DNA of 32,515 bases from CAYXZO01 sp964469505 (lineage in GTDB: Bacteria; Fidelibacterota; UBA8477; JABMPR01): NCBI GenBank assembly GCA_964469505.1, contig CAYXZO010000025.1, forward strand, positions 1 through 32,515. Reading direction: 5' to 3'. Made by a program: the position numbers and the translations under genes. Shown one piece after another: positions 27,001 to 32,515 of the stretch; position 1 is the stretch's first letter, and every line of letters starts with the position of its first letter. Under the pieces are notes generated by a model, which saw only the letters and a list, made by a program, of their open reading frames with translations, was not told the origin of the DNA and searched no databases.

Positions 27001-27546
27001 CACTCCGTCTATCATATAGGCCACTTCACTGGAGCGCCCCCCACGAATGTGAATGGCGCCTGACGCATCGGTGACTACCCCTGCTTTGGTATTGATAATG
27101 CCGGCAACGGTTTCAACTGGCATTTCACGGATTTGCTCAGAGGTCACGATTGATCGTCCAGAGGTCAAGTCTTTCTGGACCAGTGGGCGTTGGGCGACAA
27201 CTTCCACAACTTTGCCAGCAGAGAGAACCTTGGTTTGTAGTGAAAAGTTGATTTCAGTAGTCAGATCCCCCAGTACTTTAACGTTGCTCACCCTTACGGT
27301 GCCATAACCAATCATCTGAGCGCGGAGTGCATAGGTTCCCACGGGCACATTGATGATATAGTAGAATCCATTGGCGTCAGTGGAGGCACCCATTGTGGTC
27401 CCTTCAACGAGAATGTTTACTCCTGGGAGCGGCTTGTTGGTAGATGCCTCAACTACCCGCCCTGAAATCTTTCCGGTAGTGCCGGCGTCAAGCTTTAATG
27501 AAACCAGAATCAGATTCAAGGTTAAAAAAGCCACAAATAGTCGCAT
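24091..27546 (-). CDS. TonB-dependent receptor with N-terminal CarboxypepD_reg-like domain (cassette copy 1)
   Basis: The 1,151-residue protein is laid out as follows: signal peptide (about 1-21); carboxypeptidase-regulatory-like domain (about 25-103, GRVVEASTNKPLPGVNILVE); TonB-box-like stretch (VVEVVAQRPLVQ, about 113-124); plug domain (about 125-232, IHIRGGRSSEVAYMIDGVPV and FNAEYGQAMSGIINIITKEG); barrel ending in Phe (SLEF). It resembles the receptor at 15058-18417 throughout (for example HFSYGHFFQIP, NRDYG.(V/T)(R/K)GVTI). An insertion at about 337-435 carries seven DxNGDG-type loops where the second receptor has the two-Cys module. It is the first gene of the long operon, with a near-consensus promoter about 50 bases upstream. 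It probably imports or binds a substrate at the outer membrane in a TonB-dependent way. No SusD partner is present; the giant protein downstream takes that position. Confidence 0.92.
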   Translation of the reverse strand: MRLFVAFLTLNLILVSLKLDAGTTGKISGRVVEASTNKPLPGVNILVEGTTMGASTDANGFYYIINVPVGTYALRAQMIGYGTVRVSNVKVLGDLTTEINFSLQTKVLSAGKVVEVVAQRPLVQKDLTSGRSIVTSEQIREMPVETVAGIINTKAGVVTDASGAIHIRGGRSSEVAYMIDGVPVTNPAWGGQAVGLENSAVKELQILSGTFNAEYGQAMSGIINIITKEGGTKLHGRISAYIGDYRSTHPEIFGPGTDFNPTNIHNLEWSFSGPFPGVGDKLTFFASGRFYVNNGLYRGVREHQIGDVNYLTSQTVRELQDSPYGRAGLLHFAEPFTDLNGDGKLEPGSEPYIDFDGDGSYTPGEPWRDVNGNGRYDHPGVDLNGDGFIDAEEQEFIDLNGNGRLDGDPFLDVNHNGVLDGEPWIDFNGNQIWDSGATGDSSIVRLNNYSRYNLQTKLTWRITPKTKLNVNFLRNASNSVGYYLAYKYNPDGRPKRQSYNNSLIVDLTHSISQSLFFNIKGAFYEDYSKTYFRNITPDGLTDTIIIEYPSLSDLREDLAADKLEGGTFYDGPGGHLLILKTIITINTSDQGIITYQDNYPHEAGVLGELDQLDSTQVTSISAQLIVNDTERALFLPDVLNNNPAYEYLGGGHSHTFTERHNKTYLVMGSVTWQMNNQHQFKAGAGLKQYQMRYRTYYVSVSKAGDWIPDARTPETSLANDSYDDQLAKLLHVKTGDRRPREAYLYIQDKIELTDMIMNVGIRYDYFDSNWYIPSDYKDPENPRYFRYTVQDSLNGEVFIDTLFGQEGEISAYQEILDTLDARGNPWKPMDQFYIKAPTVHQFSPRIGVAYPITDRGIIHFSYGHFFQIPTFAYLYANPEMEIGSDFRTVLGNAALKPQKTVSYEIGLQQQLTADLGMELIAFYKDFSGLLSSEVKETYNGIRYTLYSNRDYGHTKGVTISFTKRRTGLFSGTFDYTYEVAQGNASDPLELFYANQTNPPREVMKKVVPLDWDQRQTANANLVISQPGRWGVGLIIKYGSGLPYTPTIQGQRVDKPNSDRRPDYFNIDLNAHLDMHFGNIRGTLFAKVYNLLDRLNERQVFNDTGRATYSLIPTYVPDHGNEAGRHSLADYLTRPSYFSAPRQFRVGFSLEF
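26242..26538 (-). repeat. Coding repeat: ladder of seven calcium-loop-like motifs
   Basis: Seven units follow one another in receptor residues 337-435: DLNGDGKLEPG, DFDGDGSYTPGEP, DVNGNGRYDHPG, DLNGDGFIDAEE, DLNGNGRLDGDP, DVNHNGVLDGEP and DFNGNQIWDSG. The DxDxDG pattern is that of EF-hand or dockerin calcium loops. The plug-to-barrel position implies an extracellular loop. Confidence 0.8.
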
Positions 27547-27597
27547 TTTAAGTCCCCGTTATATTCGTGATATCCCACACCATTTCGCTGTGGCTCA

Positions 27598-27626
27598 AGT
27601 ATAGACGCTCCCCCACAAATTGTCAA
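27598..27626 (-). promoter_or_regulatory. Sigma-70-type promoter of the long minus-strand operon
   Basis: Read on the minus strand, TTGACA (27626-27621) and TATACT (27603-27598) are separated by exactly 17 bases. That is a perfect -35 box and a 5/6 -10 box. Transcription would begin near 27590, leaving a leader of about 45 bases before the ATG at 27546. It is the best promoter match I found in the window. Confidence 0.7.
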
Positions 27627-27688
27627 CTCAGAGGTGATTTGTTTGGTAAGTTTTATATACAAACGCCCCTAAAAACAGGCGATTTTGC

Positions 27689-27717
27689 TTGAAATCTTTT
27701 CGATCGGCTTCTACATT
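27689..27717 (+). promoter_or_regulatory. Candidate promoter of the FG-GAP protein gene
   Basis: TTGAAA (27689-27694) and TACATT (27712-27717) are 17 bases apart, facing right. The -35 box matches 5 of 6 and the -10 box 4 of 6. It would give a leader of about 115-120 bases. It lies about 60 bases from the opposing promoter, so the two could share regulation. Confidence 0.4.
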
Positions 27718-27757
27718 GCCCCCAAATATGGGACAAGTGAGTGATTCTATGATCCTC

Positions 27758-27795
27758 GGGGAGATATTTATTAGCCGTTAGAGGTGAATATCCCC
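27758..27795 (+). other. Leader hairpin before the FG-GAP protein gene
   Basis: GGGG plus ATATT (27758-27768) can pair with AATATCCCC (27787-27795), with a two-base AG bulge and an 18-base loop. It lies inside the predicted mRNA leader, about 36 bases before the ribosome binding site. No riboswitch class is recognised, and it may be chance. Confidence 0.25.
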
Positions 27796-27830
27796 ATGTG
27801 CCGTAGGGTCAAGAACATTAAAAAAACAAA

Positions 27831-27837
27831 AAGGAGG
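27831..27837 (+). promoter_or_regulatory. Strong ribosome binding site of the FG-GAP protein gene
   Basis: AAGGAGG lies 4 bases before the ATG at 27842, in an A-rich, unstructured stretch. This is the strongest such site in the window and suggests high expression. Confidence 0.7.
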
Positions 27838-27841
27838 TTCT

Positions 27842-30661
27842 ATGAACACCAAGTTACCCAAATGGATCGTAGGACTGGTGTTCCTAACCTGGGCCGGTTT
27901 TGCTTGGGCTACAGGGAATGGGGACAACAGTTTTACCCAAGTATGGTCAGCCACCAGTGCTGATGATGGCGACGTATACTGGGGAGTAAGTGGTCCTTTC
28001 GATTTCGATGGTGATGGTTATGAAGAACTGGTGTCATTCAGCGATTATAACGGTATTACTCTTCACCTTTTCGAGAATACCGCTGACAATACCTGGGAAG
28101 AAAAGTGGACCTACAACATCACCAATGTGATTTACAGTTACGAGGTTTGTAATCAGGAAGCTGACCTCGATCGGGATGGTTTGCCGGAAATGATTGTTGG
28201 TGGCAAAGCTGGTCGTTCAGGCGATTATGACGGTCTATTTTTCTTCGAACTGGACACCAATGCTACTGATGTAGCTTTCAACTTAGTCGCTTCAGTTCAA
28301 CCACTGGCCATGATTAACAACGGGAATGGTGGCTCGGCCACTGCCATCTATGCCGGAGATTTGGACGATGATGGCGTAGAAGAAGTTCTGATTCACGAGA
28401 CTGAAAACGACTACGAAATCATTTTCTCACTGGATACTACTTCTACCTACGAATTTCCGAACTGGAATGTAGAATTTGTAGATAGCACTTTGACTTACAG
28501 TTCATTTGGAATTGTTGTTGGTGATTTTGATGCGGATGGCACCATGAATTTCGCCGTTTCGGAATGGGATTACAACGGTATCGCTTTCTATCAGGTTGAT
28601 GGCCCGGATGAATACTCAAATATTTATTATTCTGATGACATCACCACCACTGATGGAGGGTCGCTGCGTTCCATGCGCGCTGCCGACGTAGATGGTGATG
28701 GGTTTGACGAATTATTGCTACCCTCAATTGGTGGTGGCTTTTTCGTTATGACCAACAATGGTGACCTGAGCGCCTTCGATCCCGCCACGGATTTCCATGA
28801 AATTTACTGGGGTGACAGCACCGGTTTCCGGGGTGGTGACGTTGGCAACCCTGATATCTGGCGTTCTCCGTCAGATGGTATGGACGTGATCACCAACCAG
28901 GGTGGCTCGGATAATTCCCGGGTTGTGGATTTCGAATTTACCGGTACTGACCCCGGTGACCCAGCTTCCTGGACCCAAACGATCATTTATCCTACCGACA
29001 GCACCACCCGCTGGCAGGATGTAGCGATTGGTGATTTTGACAACGATGGTATCGGCGATATTGCTGTTGTTTCACGTACTACTCCTACAATCATGGTTTT
29101 GGAACATAACGCCTATGCTTCCGAGCCTTCTGAAAGCCGACCCGTCGTCTCTGATTATGACAATAACACCCCCGGTTTCCAGACCCGTGGTATCTTAGCG
29201 GGAACTGATCTCGATCAAGACGGCAAGCCGGAAGTTATTATCACCGACTACACCACTCATGGGGTCCATGTTTACGAAGTTACCGGTGATAATACATTAG
29301 AATGGGTATTCTCTACTCCTCAGGATGATAGCACTACCTATTGGGCTACCCCGCGCTGGGTAATTGCCACCGACTTGGATAATGATGGTCTGGGAGAATT
29401 TACTTTCTACCAGATGCGTACCCCAGGTCCAACCACTGGTGTCAGCGTTTGGGAGTGGGATGGACAGAATGACAACTCCTACCTCAACTATGTGATTCAT
29501 CTTGAAATCGACGGGGTTGAAGTAGACCGTTACTACGGTGAGCGTACTCTCAACGTTGGCGATCCCGATCAGGATGGCCAGCAAGAGATTTTCATTGCTA
29601 ACAACGGTTCCGACCATGCGTATGATGTATTCATCATCGCCTCATTGGACGGTACTTTTGAATCCGGCTTCTATTCGCTGAACTATGAGTATGTAGCCAG
29701 CCAGGCTGAAGGCGTGTTCGGCGGTTCTCCGGGTTATGGACTTTCTCAACAGGCTGACCTGGATGGCGACGGCCAATATGAGGTCATCTTCCCTTGCTGG
29801 GACAATGCGGGTATCTATATCGTAGAAGCCACTGGGCCAAATACGTATGAGTTCCAGACTTTTGTCTACCTGGACTCCACGATGAACGACCGTACCGTTT
29901 ATGGTGCGACCACGGTAGCTGATGTGGATGGTGACGGCCATGATGAAATGTACGGTGGCTTGTATTCCCCAGGTTGGCTATGGCGTGTTGAAGCTGGAGA
30001 CGATGTTTCCCAGATTAGCTACGATGACGGCACCATTAGCCTGGTCAGCGATTGGGGAGCTGTTTGGGATGTAACTTCAGGCGACTGGAACGGTGATGGT
30101 AATACAGAGATTTTCTCTGTGGACTATACCCATGGCCGGATCTATGAATGGTCGCCTAGCGCCGGTGATTGGGGCTTTAAGGTTGTCGCCAACTGGCCCT
30201 TCACCATGGGTGGTTTCGCTCTAGCATATGCCGGCGATATGGACGGTGACGGTTACAATGAACTGGTTCAGGGATTCCTCGAACCACCCTACAGCAGTGG
30301 CAACCCCAACGGCTACACCTTTGCTGTAGTAGAAGCTACCGCAACCGGTGTTCGCCAGGATTGGCGGGTAATAACTCCCGATGACTACAAGCTCGCCCAG
30401 AACTACCCGAACCCCTTCAACCCCTCAACGACCATCGAGTTCACTTTACCGATTGCTAAGGAGATCAGCCTAGTGGTCTACAACCTGAAGGGACAAGAAG
30501 TAGTTCGTCTGGCTGACAACAAACACTTCTCCGCCGGCACTCACACTCTGATCTGGAATGGTCGTGATGCCGCTGGCCGTCCCGTTGCTTCCGGAGTCTA
30601 CATCTACCAGTTGCGGGCCGGTAACGTAGTGAAATCTCACCGGATGACTCTACTGCGATAA
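27842..30661 (+). CDS. Secreted FG-GAP/VCBS-repeat protein with C-terminal sorting domain
   Basis: The 939-residue protein has a signal peptide (about 1-23, ending FAWA) and then 13 spaced DxDxDG loops. Examples are DFDGDGYEEL, DLDRDGLPEM, DVDGDGFDEL, DFDNDGIGDI, DLDQDGKPEV, DLDGDGQYEV, DVDGDGHDEM and DMDGDGYNEL. Each sits in an FG-GAP-like blade, so it should fold as one or two beta-propellers that bind calcium, as in integrin alpha chains and many bacterial surface proteins. From residue 847 comes a textbook sorting domain: NYPNPFNPSTTIEF, then VVYNLKGQEVVRL, GRPVASGVYIYQL and a basic end. That tail predicts export by type IX secretion or an equivalent; no secretion core genes are in the window. 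It is transcribed away from the long operon from a shared intergenic region and closed by a strong terminator, so it is a single-gene unit. Confidence 0.88.
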   Translation: MNTKLPKWIVGLVFLTWAGFAWATGNGDNSFTQVWSATSADDGDVYWGVSGPFDFDGDGYEELVSFSDYNGITLHLFENTADNTWEEKWTYNITNVIYSYEVCNQEADLDRDGLPEMIVGGKAGRSGDYDGLFFFELDTNATDVAFNLVASVQPLAMINNGNGGSATAIYAGDLDDDGVEEVLIHETENDYEIIFSLDTTSTYEFPNWNVEFVDSTLTYSSFGIVVGDFDADGTMNFAVSEWDYNGIAFYQVDGPDEYSNIYYSDDITTTDGGSLRSMRAADVDGDGFDELLLPSIGGGFFVMTNNGDLSAFDPATDFHEIYWGDSTGFRGGDVGNPDIWRSPSDGMDVITNQGGSDNSRVVDFEFTGTDPGDPASWTQTIIYPTDSTTRWQDVAIGDFDNDGIGDIAVVSRTTPTIMVLEHNAYASEPSESRPVVSDYDNNTPGFQTRGILAGTDLDQDGKPEVIITDYTTHGVHVYEVTGDNTLEWVFSTPQDDSTTYWATPRWVIATDLDNDGLGEFTFYQMRTPGPTTGVSVWEWDGQNDNSYLNYVIHLEIDGVEVDRYYGERTLNVGDPDQDGQQEIFIANNGSDHAYDVFIIASLDGTFESGFYSLNYEYVASQAEGVFGGSPGYGLSQQADLDGDGQYEVIFPCWDNAGIYIVEATGPNTYEFQTFVYLDSTMNDRTVYGATTVADVDGDGHDEMYGGLYSPGWLWRVEAGDDVSQISYDDGTISLVSDWGAVWDVTSGDWNGDGNTEIFSVDYTHGRIYEWSPSAGDWGFKVVANWPFTMGGFALAYAGDMDGDGYNELVQGFLEPPYSSGNPNGYTFAVVEATATGVRQDWRVITPDDYKLAQNYPNPFNPSTTIEFTLPIAKEISLVVYNLKGQEVVRLADNKHFSAGTHTLIWNGRDAAGRPVASGVYIYQLRAGNVVKSHRMTLLR

Positions 30662-30692
30662 CTTACGGCCAGAAGAAATATTCCATTGCTGT

Positions 30693-30727
30693 GAAGGGCT
30701 CCCGTCGGGGAGCCCTTCTTTTTTTTT
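30693..30727 (+). terminator. Intrinsic terminator of the FG-GAP protein gene
   Basis: An 11-bp perfect stem (GAAGGGCTCCC / GGGAGCCCTTC) with the loop GTCG is followed by nine T. It starts 31 bases past the stop codon. The stem lacks a U run on the minus strand, so it acts in the plus direction only. Confidence 0.93.
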
Positions 30728-30771
30728 CATTTTTCCTTAATGTTACAGCCCCATGACAACGGAGTAGGTCT

Positions 30772-30780
30772 AAGGAGAGG
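30772..30780 (+). promoter_or_regulatory. Ribosome binding site that sets the start of the kinase-like fusion gene
   Basis: AAGGAGAGG lies just before the ATG at 30785. The frame is open from an ATG at 30740, but that codon has no such site and lies only 12 bases past the T run of the terminator. Confidence 0.7.
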
Positions 30781-30784
30781 AATT

Positions 30785-32308
30785 ATGCCGGTAATTATTC
30801 GCTTGCCAAATGACATCTGGGCTTTTTTCATTTTCCTGGGAGTATTATTCGCTGTCGTTGGACTGGCCGACTTCCTTGCCAAGAAATTAAAAATTCGCCC
30901 CGAAGACAGTCGTAAAATCGCCCATATTCTTGTGGGGCTGTTCGTCAGTGTCTCACCGTTCATTTTTCACAGCCCCCACCTGGTACTTGTACTAGGGATT
31001 TTATTTATCATAATCAATTGGCTGGCCTTGAAACGCGATACTTTCCGGGGTATGCACGGAACCGAAAGACTTTCCTATGGTACGGTTCTATTCCCTCTGG
31101 CTTTCGTCATTTTGGTAATGTTGTACTGGTACGCTAATCCAGCGTTGTTAATCACGGCTATGCTGGTGCTTGCATTAGCTGATCCCCTTGCCGCCCTGGC
31201 AGGGGAACGACTAGCCAATCCTCATAATTACACTCTGTGGCGGGAGAAGAAATCCTTTGAAGGCAGTCTGACATTTTTCGTGATGTCTTTTCTTATCATA
31301 GTTTTTATATACCCTCCCCTGGTACATCTATCCCAAACTCATCCTCCCCTACCGAACATGGTTTTGTGGCCCATCGCCGCCATTACCGCTTTGGCGGCTA
31401 CCTTAGCTGAAGCTCTTTCCAACCGCGGATCAGATAACCTCTCTTTGACTTTGGTCACCGCTTTTATGATGGACATCGCTATGAATGCTTATGCTACTGG
31501 CCACTTAATAGAGCTGACCGGTTGGACTGCTTTCTTAAGCGCATTGGTATATGGTGCATACCGACTTAAAACTTTGGATGCCAGCGGCGCAAGCGGGGCC
31601 TTTTTGTTAGGCGTCTTTTTGGCAGGTATTGCCGGATGGCAGGCATTACTACCGCTACTAACATTCTTCATCCTCTCCAGTTTCCTATCCAAACTGGCAG
31701 ATTATCTGTTAGGGAAAGATGAAACTGCTGAAAAAGGTTCCCGGCGCGATGTATTGCAAGTGCTGGCGAATGGCGGCCCGGCTTTAGTATTTATGCTGAT
31801 GGAATTCTTTACTAAACAACCCATCTATTATGGTGCGTTTTTGGCCGCTTTGGCCGCCGCCGCCGCCGATACCTGGGAAACAGAAGGAGGACGTTTTTCA
31901 AGTAAACACCCTCGTAATATCCTGACTTGGAAAAAGATTCCCCGTGGTACTTCCGGAGGTGTAAGCATTATCGGTTCTTTGATTGGAATAATTGGCTCCG
32001 TCAGTGTGGTTCTGGCTGGAATTCGCTTTTTACACGCTGGTTCCATTAGCCAGCAGCAACTTTTCTGGATGATTGTAATATTTGGTTTTGCGGGAAGTCT
32101 GGTTGATAGCTTGCTAGGGGCCGGTGTTCAATGCCAATTTGAATGTCAGGTCTGTGGAAAACAAACCGAAAAAGAAATCCACTGCCATCAGCCTACTCGC
32201 TTTATAGGAGGCTGGCGTAAGCTGAACAATGATGGCGTAAATTTCATAGGGACCGCCAGCGCCGGACTGTTGTGGCTACTGGCGGTCCATTTTTTCAAGC
32301 TATTTTAA
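30785..32308 (+). CDS. SEC59/phytol-kinase-like and DUF92 (VTE6-like) fusion membrane protein
   Basis: The 507-residue protein is almost wholly membrane helices and joins two families. The N-terminal half (about 1-235) has DSRKIAHILVGL, ALADPLAALAGE and KKSFEGS, the pattern of the CTP-dependent SEC59/dolichol-kinase and phytol-kinase (VTE5) group. The C-terminal half (about 255-505) has ASGASGAFLLG, LQVLANGGPALV, ADTWETEGGRFSS, PRGTSGGVS and GSLVDSLLGAGVQCQFECQ, the DUF92/TMEM19 pattern. The plant and cyanobacterial member VTE6 phosphorylates phytyl phosphate. Together the halves could make an isoprenyl diphosphate from a free isoprenoid alcohol in two steps; the substrate here is inferred. 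A Cys/His cluster (C450, C454, C457, C467, H468, numbered from this start) lies in the DUF92 half. It follows the terminator of the preceding gene and overlaps the convergent gene at its 3' end by 9 bases. Confidence 0.85.
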   Translation: MPVIIRLPNDIWAFFIFLGVLFAVVGLADFLAKKLKIRPEDSRKIAHILVGLFVSVSPFIFHSPHLVLVLGILFIIINWLALKRDTFRGMHGTERLSYGTVLFPLAFVILVMLYWYANPALLITAMLVLALADPLAALAGERLANPHNYTLWREKKSFEGSLTFFVMSFLIIVFIYPPLVHLSQTHPPLPNMVLWPIAAITALAATLAEALSNRGSDNLSLTLVTAFMMDIAMNAYATGHLIELTGWTAFLSALVYGAYRLKTLDASGASGAFLLGVFLAGIAGWQALLPLLTFFILSSFLSKLADYLLGKDETAEKGSRRDVLQVLANGGPALVFMLMEFFTKQPIYYGAFLAALAAAAADTWETEGGRFSSKHPRNILTWKKIPRGTSGGVSIIGSLIGIIGSVSVVLAGIRFLHAGSISQQQLFWMIVIFGFAGSLVDSLLGAGVQCQFECQVCGKQTEKEIHCHQPTRFIGGWRKLNNDGVNFIGTASAGLLWLLAVHFFKLF

Positions 32309-32515
32309 CAATAGGAGTCGTTTCACTAACCGCTGACCAGGCGTTTTCAATACACACAGGTAGACCCCGGAGGCTAACCCATTGCCTGTCAACACCACCT
32401 GATGCCTCCCCGCCGGGAAATAACCGGACCTGATCCCGCGAACATAACGCCCTTTTAAATCGTACAGACTCAATTCCACCTGTGTACCTCGCGGCAAATC
32501 AAACCAGAGACGGGT
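32300..32515 (-). CDS. C-terminal end of a sorting-domain protein (partial, runs off the window)
   Basis: The frame is open to the last base with no start needed; only the final 71 residues are present. They read FDLPRGTQVELSLYDLKGRY, then GYFPAGRHQVVL, LASGVYLCVL and KRLLLLK. This is the second half of the same C-terminal sorting domain seen in the M23-like and FG-GAP proteins (LYDLKGR, the SGVY motif and a basic end). What the protein does cannot be known from this piece. It is convergent with the kinase-like fusion gene and shares 9 bases with it. Confidence 0.85.
   Translation of the reverse strand, partial: TRLWFDLPRGTQVELSLYDLKGRYVRGIRSGYFPAGRHQVVLTGNGLASGVYLCVLKTPGQRLVKRLLLLK

Noticed and set aside
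30740..30784. An upstream ATG that would lengthen the kinase-like fusion by 15 residues.
   Set aside because: It starts just after the terminator T run and has no ribosome site, whereas the internal ATG at 30785 has AAGGAGAGG directly before it.

Overview
The window looks like a metagenome-assembled scaffold (it holds one run of exactly 100 N at 20861-20960) from a Gram-negative bacterium of roughly half G+C. Outer-membrane barrels, TonB-type receptors with a carboxypeptidase-regulatory-like N-terminal domain, PorV/PorQ-like barrels, and secreted proteins ending in a C-terminal sorting domain of the 'YPNPFNPST ... ASGVYIY' kind together point to the Bacteroidota/FCB side of the tree. Uncultured relatives such as Marinimicrobia, KSB1, Calditrichota or Ignavibacteria are likely; this placement is inferred from protein style only. 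I found no rRNA, tRNA, CRISPR array or insertion sequence.

Left part (1-3600): a GC-rich edge of about 220 bases that does not match the rest, then a minus-strand pair encoding a Rieske iron-sulfur protein and a single polypeptide that joins a 7-helix cytochrome b to a c-type cytochrome with 11 CXXCH sites and one CX4CH site. This looks like a quinol:multihaem cytochrome c oxidoreductase. A perfect 16-bp hairpin separates the pair from the next gene.

Centre (3616-27546, minus strand): ten genes head to tail with overlaps or very short gaps, probably one operon of 23-24 kb driven by a near-consensus promoter at 27598-27626. Its core is a three-gene cassette present twice in tandem: a TonB-dependent receptor, a surface protein of about 1,550 residues with Asp-rich segments and a seven-bladed propeller, and a PorV-like barrel. 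After the second copy come two related secreted proteins flanking an M23-like peptidase with a sorting domain, then a six-bladed TolB-like lipoprotein. The cassette copies share an unusual Asp-rich module with two Cys, found in the second receptor and in both giant proteins.

Right part (27842-32515, plus strand): a divergently transcribed FG-GAP/VCBS-type secreted protein with 13 calcium-loop-like repeats and a clear sorting domain, a strong intrinsic terminator, a membrane protein fusing a SEC59/phytol-kinase-like half to a DUF92 (VTE6-like) half, and, convergent with it, the 3' end of another sorting-domain protein that runs off the window.

Taken together the centre and right encode a cell-surface programme: receptors, barrels, large secreted propellers and sorted proteins. 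The left encodes a respiratory electron-transfer complex. What substrate the surface system handles cannot be read from the sequence.
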